The notes under the pieces were generated by a model. It saw only the letters and a list, made by a program, of their open reading frames with translations. It ran no database searches and was not told the DNA's origin. Source: Nostoc sp. PCC 7107 (GTDB taxonomy: Bacteria > Cyanobacteriota > Cyanobacteriia > Cyanobacteriales > Nostocaceae). Taken from it: a stretch of DNA of 64,000 bases. The DNA lies in NCBI RefSeq assembly GCF_000316625.1, contig NC_019676.1:1847001-1911000 (forward strand), given 5' to 3'. The position numbers were made by a program, and so were the translations under genes. Positions 57,317 to 64,000 of this stretch are shown piece after piece (the stretch's first letter is position 1; the number at the start of each line of letters is the position of its first letter).

Positions 57317-57442
57317 GACTTACACAAAAATAACGTAACTCCGTCATTACGAGGGATAGGGAAGTAATCCCTCCTAACGATGGGATTGCTTCCCTACACT
57401 CCGTTCCAGTCGCAATGACATTATCGGTGTTGCGTAAGTTCT
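57317..57442. repeat. MITE-like palindromic repeat element
   Basis: A 126-base element has imperfect terminal inverted repeats (GGACTTACACAA at the left; TTGCGTAAGTTC at the right). Nested inside are GTCATTACGAG/CGCAATGAC and GGGAAGTAATCCC/GGGATTGCTTCCC arms, so the whole folds into one long hairpin. The CGTCATTGCGAGG-like core is a well-known dispersed cyanobacterial repeat. It lies in the 382-base gap between argB and the caspase-lipase gene. The rest of that gap shows no gene. Confidence 0.65.
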
Positions 57443-57584
57443 ATCAAGGTTACAGGAGGGATATATGTGTTGAAACCTCTTAAATTTTCCTGAAAACAAA
57501 ACTTTACACCCAGTTTCAAAAAATAACAGGTAACTGACCGTGATCTAATTTACGGTTATAAATACATATATGAGATAAGTATCT

Positions 57585-60500
57585 ATGCCTAGAATTTATG
57601 CTTTACTAGTTGGTATTAATAATTACCATCCTGATTCTCAAGGAGTTAGTGCCTTAAATGGTTGCGTTAATGATATCGAAGCAATAGAAACATATTTACG
57701 TAACCGAATTGCTAGTGAAGATCATTGGGAATTAGTAGAAGACGCTAAATCTCCTTGGAAGCTAACAAATGAATTGGCAACACGTCAAGCAATTATTGAT
57801 GGATTTCAGCAGCATCTATGCAATGCTGGTAGTGAAGATGTTGTATTGTTTTATTATGCAGGTCATGGTTCTTTTGAAGCAGCCCCAGAAGTTTTTTGGA
57901 ATATAGAACCAGACCGTAAACTTGAAACATTGGTTTGCTATGATAGCCGAACTAAAGAAGGTCGAGATTTAGCAGATAAAGAATTAAACTATTTAATTGA
58001 ACAGGTAGCAAAGAAAAATCCACATATTTTAATTATTTTGGATTGTTGTTATTCTGGCACAGCAACAAGAGTGCCAGAAGTTAGAGAATGTCAAACGCCT
58101 GGAGATAGACGAGTCAGAAATTTAACCGAATTTATTTTTCCAGCAGAATGGCTGAATCACCGCTTAAGTAATAATTATCAGCTACCAAGACATATTGCGA
58201 TCGCGGCTTGTCGTTCCCATCAAACAGCAAAAGAGTATACAGGTGAAGATGGTAAACGGTATGGATTTTTTTCGTATTTTCTCATACAGGCATTGCAACG
58301 GACTAACAGTAATTTATCATATACAAATTTAATCCGAGATATTAACGCCTTAATCACTGGTAAAGTTAACGAGCAGTCACCGCAAATAGAAGCACCATCA
58401 GAGGATTTAAGACAAATTTTCTTAGGCGGTGCGATCGGTGAATCTCCAAATTACTTCACTCTAACTTATGACGACCAAAATCAGCATAGTTGGGTAATTA
58501 ACGGTGGTATCTTACATGGTATTCGCCCAACTTCTGAAGGACAAACTTTATTAGCAATTTTTCCCCAAGGAAGTAAACCTGAACAGTTGCGCCAAATCTC
58601 TGAAGCAATTTGTCAAGCTACAATCACTCATGTAGAAACAGAAATTAGCAAAGTTGAATTAAACGACGATAACGTCAACTTATCTCAAGATGAACCTTAT
58701 TGGGCAGTTATTACCGATGTACCTCTACCGCAGTTAAAAGTATATCTTAAAGGTGATGATGTCGGTGTAGAACTAGTTCGTCAAGCTCTTGCAACATCTG
58801 ATAGAAATAAACCTTCCTTGTTTGTTCGAGAAGCAGAATCATCTCAAAATACAAATTATTATGTAGAAGCTACTAACGGTCAATACTGGATTTTAGAAGC
58901 TGCTGATAAACATCCTTTAGTTGCACCTGTTCCCGAAATACCAGATACGCAAGCATATACCAGACAACGTGCAGAACAAATCATCAGACGTTTAGAGAAT
59001 ATAGCACGTTGGACAAATATTTTAGAAATGAAAACTCCACCTACTAGTCAAATTAAAGCTGGAGATGTGGAGATGGAAGTGATTATTACCTCTGGAAATC
59101 AACAATATTCCTCACAACAGGAAATTGCCGAGATGCGGGGAGAATACACCTTGAGAAATAACAGGCTAGAACCTCCACAAATTGAAATAAAAGTTACGAA
59201 TCACAGCGAACAAGACCTATATTTTCAAATATTAGAATTAGCGGAAAGTTATGCAATAGATATACCTAAATTCTTTATAGATGAAAGTAGTATACGTTTG
59301 CCTAAAAGCGATAGTGAAGGAAGCACTGTTAATAGTAAAAGAGTAAAATTTAAAATTAATGATACCTACTTAAAGAATGGAATTACAGAATATAACGAAA
59401 TTTTTAAATTAATTGTTAGTACTAGAGATTTTAATGCGAGCTTGCTTAAACAAGCAGGTCTTGATTCTCCACCTCCTATACATCGTTCCGTAGGTTTATC
59501 AGGCGCTCTCAACCGTTTAATGAACAAAGTTTATACTCGTGAGGCTGATTATAGTGATGAATATATTGATAACTGGATGACTCAGGAAATTAAAGTTATT
59601 CTAGTCAGACCACCAGGGGGGGTAGAAATAAAACAATCAGAACCTACTCTAATATTTCATGGTGTCCAACTACATGGACATCCAAGTTTTAAGGGAAAAT
59701 TTAGCCTCAGTTCTTTGCCTCCCAGTAGTCGATATATAAATAGCAAATTATTGCCACCTATTCTCCTCCAAGACCAAAACTTGGCTCAACCATTTGAATT
59801 CAATACTACTCGTAGTCCTGAAAGATTAAACGTTTTAGAAGTAACTGATGTCGAAAATTACGCAGATGTCACACCAGAAAATCCCATCACAATAGTAGTT
59901 AGCACATCAATAACACCAAACGAACATATATTACCAATTGGATATGATGGAGAGTTTTTCCTACCATTGGGTAAAGCCAAATTAGTCAATGGCAAAACAG
60001 AAATCGTCTTAGAACGCTTACCTCAGCCAACAATAGATAGTCGGAGTTTACAAGGTTCAATTAAGATACTATTTCAAAAACTGCTTTATCAAACTTTAGG
60101 CAAAGATTTTCCCTATCCACTTGTGAGAGTAGTAGAAGTTTCATCAAATGGATATGTGTCTTATCAAGACAAGAAAGAAATTATTAAAACCAAGGTCGAA
60201 GCATCTGAGAAAATTTTACTCTATATTCATGGCATCATCGGTGATACAAAAAGTTTAGTCACCAGTGTTAAAGAAGCAAGATTGATAGAAAATGGACAAC
60301 AAATAACCCTAAGAGACAAATATGATTTAGTTCTCGCTTGCGACTATGAAAATCTGCATACCACAATTGAAGAAAACGCTGAATTACTCAGAGGAAGATT
60401 AGCAGAAATTGGGTTAGGAGCCAACCACAAAAAACAATTACATATTGTTGCTCATTCAATGGGTGGTTTAATTTCCCGCACTTTTATTGAAAAAGAAGGG

Positions 60501-61079
60501 GGAAATCGAATAGTACAACACTTAGTTATGTTAGGTACACCTAATGCAGGTTCTCCTTGGCCTAACATTCAAGATTTGGCTTTCGCATTTCTGGGGATTG
60601 GATTGAATCAACTGTCTTCAGTCATTTGGCCGACAAAAATTATTGCTGCATTAGTCGCATTTTTAGAATTAAACGATCGCGCTTTGGATCAGATGAATCC
60701 CGAAAGTTCTTTTATCCAAAGCCTCTCTACAAATCCTGACCCTGGCGTTAAATATACCATCATTGCAGGCGATCGCTCGATTCGTCCAGAAGCATTACAA
60801 ACTGAACCTGGAAGAAAATCCAGCCAGATACAGCGACTTATACAAAAGCTGTTTGGCTCAACTGTAGATGGTGTAGTAGATTTGGTATTTCTTCAACAAG
60901 CAAACGACATAGCGGTGACACTAGAAAGTATTAAAAGTGTCAGTTTAAACCGTACACCCCAACCCAGAATTATTTTGCCAGACACAGCTTGCGATCATCT
61001 TACCTACTTTACTAGCCAACATGGCTTAGAGGCATTAGTAACAGCCCTGTGTGACAATTCTGAAATCTCAAATGAATAA
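57585..61079 (+). CDS. Caspase-like protease fused to a lipase-like alpha/beta hydrolase
   Basis: This 1164-residue protein begins with a caspase (peptidase C14) domain, about residues 3-280: ALLVGINNY, catalytic His94 in YYAGHGS, and catalytic Cys155 in ILDCCYSGT. A mixed beta-rich region (about 290-880) has no recognised family. The C-terminus is an alpha/beta hydrolase: oxyanion LLYIHGIIGD, nucleophile Ser958 in VAHSMGGL, Asp1095 in VDGVV and His1138 in CDHLTYF. There is no signal peptide or membrane helix, so it is cytosolic. Both active sites look intact. Bacterial caspases act in cell-death and defence pathways; fusion to a lipase suggests the protease regulates a membrane-attacking or ester-cleaving effector. 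It lies 220 bases before the CHAT-ATPase gene. Confidence 0.85.
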   Translation: MPRIYALLVGINNYHPDSQGVSALNGCVNDIEAIETYLRNRIASEDHWELVEDAKSPWKLTNELATRQAIIDGFQQHLCNAGSEDVVLFYYAGHGSFEAAPEVFWNIEPDRKLETLVCYDSRTKEGRDLADKELNYLIEQVAKKNPHILIILDCCYSGTATRVPEVRECQTPGDRRVRNLTEFIFPAEWLNHRLSNNYQLPRHIAIAACRSHQTAKEYTGEDGKRYGFFSYFLIQALQRTNSNLSYTNLIRDINALITGKVNEQSPQIEAPSEDLRQIFLGGAIGESPNYFTLTYDDQNQHSWVINGGILHGIRPTSEGQTLLAIFPQGSKPEQLRQISEAICQATITHVETEISKVELNDDNVNLSQDEPYWAVITDVPLPQLKVYLKGDDVGVELVRQALATSDRNKPSLFVREAESSQNTNYYVEATNGQYWILEAADKHPLVAPVPEIPDTQAYTRQRAEQIIRRLENIARWTNILEMKTPPTSQIKAGDVEMEVIITSGNQQYSSQQEIAEMRGEYTLRNNRLEPPQIEIKVTNHSEQDLYFQILELAESYAIDIPKFFIDESSIRLPKSDSEGSTVNSKRVKFKINDTYLKNGITEYNEIFKLIVSTRDFNASLLKQAGLDSPPPIHRSVGLSGALNRLMNKVYTREADYSDEYIDNWMTQEIKVILVRPPGGVEIKQSEPTLIFHGVQLHGHPSFKGKFSLSSLPPSSRYINSKLLPPILLQDQNLAQPFEFNTTRSPERLNVLEVTDVENYADVTPENPITIVVSTSITPNEHILPIGYDGEFFLPLGKAKLVNGKTEIVLERLPQPTIDSRSLQGSIKILFQKLLYQTLGKDFPYPLVRVVEVSSNGYVSYQDKKEIIKTKVEASEKILLYIHGIIGDTKSLVTSVKEARLIENGQQITLRDKYDLVLACDYENLHTTIEENAELLRGRLAEIGLGANHKKQLHIVAHSMGGLISRTFIEKEGGNRIVQHLVMLGTPNAGSPWPNIQDLAFAFLGIGLNQLSSVIWPTKIIAALVAFLELNDRALDQMNPESSFIQSLSTNPDPGVKYTIIAGDRSIRPEALQTEPGRKSSQIQRLIQKLFGSTVDGVVDLVFLQQANDIAVTLESIKSVSLNRTPQPRIILPDTACDHLTYFTSQHGLEALVTALCDNSEISNE

Positions 61080-61145
61080 ACTGCCTTATAAGAAACCTCC
61101 TGTATGAATCATATTTTGTTTACTGAACAGATAAATTTTCTATAG

Positions 61146-61173
61146 TTCTTTGCGTCTTTGCGCCTTTGCGTGA
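61146..61173. repeat. Tandem TTTGCGY heptamer repeat
   Basis: Three units of CTTTGCGT/C in a row, of the short tandem repeat type known from heterocystous cyanobacteria, sit in the 220-base gap between the caspase-lipase and CHAT-ATPase genes. Confidence 0.65.
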
Positions 61174-61299
61174 GACTTAAAATTCTTGTTATTTAGCATT
61201 CGTGCAGGAATTTTAATATCCCAAATCAAGGTTTTTGGGACAAAATGTATAAAATAGTCACAATTTAATCTGGCCGCTGACTCAGCAAAAAATATCAAA

Positions 61300-63876
61300 A
61301 TGGTTAAAAAAAGAGTAATCTTATTTTTAGCAGCAAGTCCTAAAGATACACCACCACTAGGTTTAACGAAAGAAGTAAATGCCATTCAGGAAGAATTGCA
61401 AAAATCTAAACATCGCAACAAATTTGACCTCCAGCAGAATTTAGCAGTGCAAGTTAGCGATATTCGACCGCAAATGTTTAGGATCAAGCCACAGATTGTT
61501 CATTTTTCTGGACACGGGGCGGGAGATGAAGGTCTGGTATTTTTCGATGATCAAACTAATCAGTCAAAGACTGTCGATGCACAAGCATTAGCAGAATTAT
61601 TCCAGCTATTTCCGAGTGTGGAGTGTGTTGTACTTAACGGCTGTTACTCGAAAATACAGGCCGAGGCGATCGCCCAACACGTCAACTATGTGATAGGTAT
61701 GGAAAATGTGATTTCAGATGAAGCTGCCATTAAATTTGCTAGAGGTTTTTACTCTGCTCTAGGATCTGGGGAATCATTTGAGGCGGGATCTGGGAAATTA
61801 TTTGAGGTGGCATTTGAACATGGTTGCAGTGAAATTCAGATGGCAGGTCTTGGAGAACACCTAACTCCACGGTTAATCAACAAGCGTGATATTGATGAAA
61901 CAACAGAGACTTCCCAGCCATCTCCAACTCAATTAAAACCTTCACCATCGCTTACAGCTAAAGCAGCTAGGGAGCCTCTACCTGAAAGTCTCAAGAATTA
62001 TGGATTGATTGAAATCACAGCAAAGTTTCTTGACGAAGAAGCTAAGAAAATTACTGCCGATTTAAGAGCCAGATTTTTTGATGTGTACGAACCAGGCTGG
62101 CCAGAAGCAATGGATGAAAAGATTCCACGTCGCGATATGGTAAATAAATTGGTAGGTTTCTTAAACAGATCAAAGTCTGGATTACGTGTGACGTTGTTAC
62201 TTGGCCCTGGATGCGAAGGTAAATCAACTGTATTACGTCAGACTGTTTGTTGCTTAGTTAAGCCTGAGACTAGCTCTAATTTTCGCATTATTTGGTGGGA
62301 AGCAGATGACCCAAAAAACCTTGAACACTTTAAGATTCTTTTAGGGCAATTACCTCTATCAAATATTCAAGAGAAATGGTTGATAGTTTTTGATGATCCT
62401 TCTACACAACTGATTAAAATAATTTATAATCTATGCTGTGAATCTTTAGGTCGTCGAGATATTGAGTTTTTACTTTGCTGTCGAGATACTGTGTGGAAAA
62501 CTTATGGCGAAAAACTAGGGGGCGGAGAGCGGAACTGTTGGGAAAAGCATCTGGAAGCTCCACAAGAAATGGGTGAATTGACAGACGAAGAAGCAAAAAA
62601 AATTATCAGAGCTTGGAAAGCAGCAGGCAAATTAGAATATCAAGATGAGGATGAAGCTAATCTTATCCATAAATTACTGGAAGAACAGAAATCAGACACT
62701 GAAAGATTTTATTTAGCAGCTATGCTGCGGATTTGTGAAAATAAAACTGTAGAAGAAGGAGTACAATGGCGACTAAAAAAAATACTGACAGATATTAAGA
62801 AAAAACCAAAATATCAATTAATTCTAGATGCCTATGCTTGCATAGTAGCAATGCACAAAGAAGGACTCCGTTATTTAAAACCACATGTTTTAGCTAAGGC
62901 AATTGACTATAATAAACCAACTCAGTTACGTTCAGATATTCTAGAAGAGCTTGGCAATGAAATTATTTTGCCTGAAAAGGAGAAACAGCCGATTTTAACA
63001 CGTCAGCGAAGTATAGCAGAGGTTGTCTATGAGCTTATGTCGCACTCTCCTTACTCAATAGATTTTGAGGATAAAATATATCCTAAATTAGCTACATCTG
63101 CTCAGAAATTGCTAGGTACTGTCATTGACAGAAAAGGGCAAGAGATACATAACTGGCAATATCACTTTCCAGGTCACTTTGCTAATAACGAACCTAAAAG
63201 AATTGATTTAGCAATTAGAATTGCCGAAAAGTTGTACTCAGAAAACATAGACGAACACCTTCTTACTAATTTGGCTCAACTTTGTCGTGACAATGGTAGA
63301 AGTGATAAAGCTGTAGATATCTTCCGAAAATGCACTTTAGAAAAGAAGGATAGAAAAGTTTACCATACATGGGCTTTGGCAGAATACGAAACCAATAACT
63401 ATGTAAATTCTGTATGTCTATGTGAGTTTGCCTTAGCTAAGAGTACAAGACCTGTACTTGATGGTGAAAGCATCATGATTTACCTCTCAACTGTGGGACT
63501 TGCTTTTGATGGCTTATGTAAAAATTCTGGTGATGTTTATGCACAAGCATTAGGTGCGTCAGCACAACTTGGATTAAAAATTGCTCCAGGAGTTAAGTTT
63601 AACAAAGACCCTGAAGATAAACAGAAGATGAAAGCAATAGAGTACCTAAATAAAAATATTGACCGCGCTAGAGACAATGGTATTACTGTTGCTAAACTTG
63701 AGCCAAAAGCATTGAAAACACTATTTAAAAATCTTCAAACTGGATTTAATAAAGTTAATCAAAGTTTTTTTGAGAAGATGCACCAGGATAGTGACGCAGG
63801 CGTAGAGGAATTGCTCGAACAATTAAATGAATTAACATTTGAGAATTTGAAGCAAGCGTTAGGTATACCCGAATAA
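61300..63876 (+). CDS. CHAT-like protease fused to a STAND-type P-loop ATPase and helical repeats
   Basis: In this 858-residue protein, the first 195 residues form a CHAT-type caspase-fold protease with His72 in VHFSGHG and Cys115 in VVLNGCYS, then a hinge. From about residue 280 lies a P-loop ATPase: Walker A GPGCEGKST (302-310), Walker B WLIVFDDPS (about 360-368) and a sensor-like FLLCCRD. A helical region and TPR-like repeats near 680-760 (NLAQLCRDNGRSDKAVDIFRKC) complete a STAND-like layout: sensor repeats, switch ATPase and effector protease. There is no membrane segment. It follows the caspase-lipase gene on the same strand. An eight-residue duplication sits in the protease domain. Confidence 0.82.
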   Translation: MVKKRVILFLAASPKDTPPLGLTKEVNAIQEELQKSKHRNKFDLQQNLAVQVSDIRPQMFRIKPQIVHFSGHGAGDEGLVFFDDQTNQSKTVDAQALAELFQLFPSVECVVLNGCYSKIQAEAIAQHVNYVIGMENVISDEAAIKFARGFYSALGSGESFEAGSGKLFEVAFEHGCSEIQMAGLGEHLTPRLINKRDIDETTETSQPSPTQLKPSPSLTAKAAREPLPESLKNYGLIEITAKFLDEEAKKITADLRARFFDVYEPGWPEAMDEKIPRRDMVNKLVGFLNRSKSGLRVTLLLGPGCEGKSTVLRQTVCCLVKPETSSNFRIIWWEADDPKNLEHFKILLGQLPLSNIQEKWLIVFDDPSTQLIKIIYNLCCESLGRRDIEFLLCCRDTVWKTYGEKLGGGERNCWEKHLEAPQEMGELTDEEAKKIIRAWKAAGKLEYQDEDEANLIHKLLEEQKSDTERFYLAAMLRICENKTVEEGVQWRLKKILTDIKKKPKYQLILDAYACIVAMHKEGLRYLKPHVLAKAIDYNKPTQLRSDILEELGNEIILPEKEKQPILTRQRSIAEVVYELMSHSPYSIDFEDKIYPKLATSAQKLLGTVIDRKGQEIHNWQYHFPGHFANNEPKRIDLAIRIAEKLYSENIDEHLLTNLAQLCRDNGRSDKAVDIFRKCTLEKKDRKVYHTWALAEYETNNYVNSVCLCEFALAKSTRPVLDGESIMIYLSTVGLAFDGLCKNSGDVYAQALGASAQLGLKIAPGVKFNKDPEDKQKMKAIEYLNKNIDRARDNGITVAKLEPKALKTLFKNLQTGFNKVNQSFFEKMHQDSDAGVEELLEQLNELTFENLKQALGIPE
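61762..61809 (+). repeat. 24-base tandem duplication inside the CHAT domain
   Basis: Two adjacent 24-base units (61762-61785 and 61786-61809) differ at three positions. They encode GSGESFEA and GSGKLFEV. Related proteins usually have only one such segment (GAGKSxEF-like) before the closing helix, so one unit is an in-frame insertion. Confidence 0.85.
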
Positions 63877-63947
63877 TCAAGTACTTAAAAAACAAAATTT
63901 AGAACCAGCAGAGATACATATAGAGTAGCGATCGCTCAATTTTCTCC

Positions 63948-63977
63948 GTGCTGATCAGATGTATTTTTTTTCAGCAC
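63948..63977 (+). terminator. Possible hairpin after the CHAT-ATPase gene
   Basis: GTGCTGA (63948-63954) pairs with TCAGCAC (63971-63977), 71 bases past the stop codon. The T-run falls in the loop, not after the stem, so terminator function is doubtful. Confidence 0.3.
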
Positions 63978-64000
63978 ACTAGGAATTGCTTCTATAACTT

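Noticed and set aside
61140-61385. Minus-strand 81-codon frame over the CHAT gene start
   Set aside because: It is antisense to a supported gene and includes the TTTGCGY repeat.

Overview
The window comes from the chromosome of a filamentous, heterocyst-type cyanobacterium (Nostocales, Nostoc/Anabaena-like). The reasons are the many copies of the HIP1 palindrome (GCGATCGC), psbX and ycf66 (photosystem and plastid-type genes), a cyanobacterial AbrB-type regulator, a chorismate lyase of the plastoquinone type, an hmp-type gliding/hormogonium chemotaxis locus, and heptamer-type intergenic repeats. No base count or database search was run; all names rest on reading motifs.

Layout. 1-0.8 kb: an FkbM-type methyltransferase. 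0.8-13.5 kb: an hmp-like locus, with hmpA-B-C-D-E (PATAN-response regulator, CheY, CheW, MCP, giant CheA) on the minus strand and the coiled-coil gene hmpF divergent from it. Together these would carry a signal to type IV pilus-driven gliding. 13.5-21 kb: housekeeping genes (tilS, ccsA for cytochrome c maturation, a DUF3352 protein, chorismate lyase, tRNA-Leu(GAG), accC), with a well-folded candidate structured RNA just before accC. 21.2-24 kb: an accessory patch. A tyrosine-recombinase relic is split by a complete 1272-bp IS4-type element with a 9-bp target duplication, followed by two overlapping small genes (AIG2/GGCT-like and a membrane-anchored unknown).

24-45 kb: photosynthesis and respiration genes. 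They include a YggT/Ycf19 protein, psbX, ycf66, two TolB-like lipoproteins, sdhB, a calA-type cyAbrB regulator, a CPBP membrane protease, and the aa3-type oxidase set (ctaB, ctaA divergent from ctaC-ctaD-ctaE; heme O and heme A synthesis beside the oxidase subunits). A Lhr-type helicase, cysH with iron-sulfur cysteines, a DUF6438/DUF6174 protein, a TspO-like protein, an RNase D-like nuclease and a TPR lipoprotein follow. 45-57 kb: tRNA-Cys(GCA), several secreted or membrane proteins of unknown role, an RDD-pentapeptide fusion, a ketopantoate-reductase-like enzyme, a fasciclin protein, an aminotransferase, a DUF3153 lipoprotein and argB.

57.5-63.9 kb: the most unusual part is two large same-strand genes. 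The first joins a caspase-like protease to a C-terminal lipase-like alpha/beta hydrolase. The second joins a CHAT-like protease to a P-loop (STAND-like) ATPase and a helical-repeat tail. This looks like a protease-based conflict or cell-death module. The pairing is my inference from domain content and adjacency.
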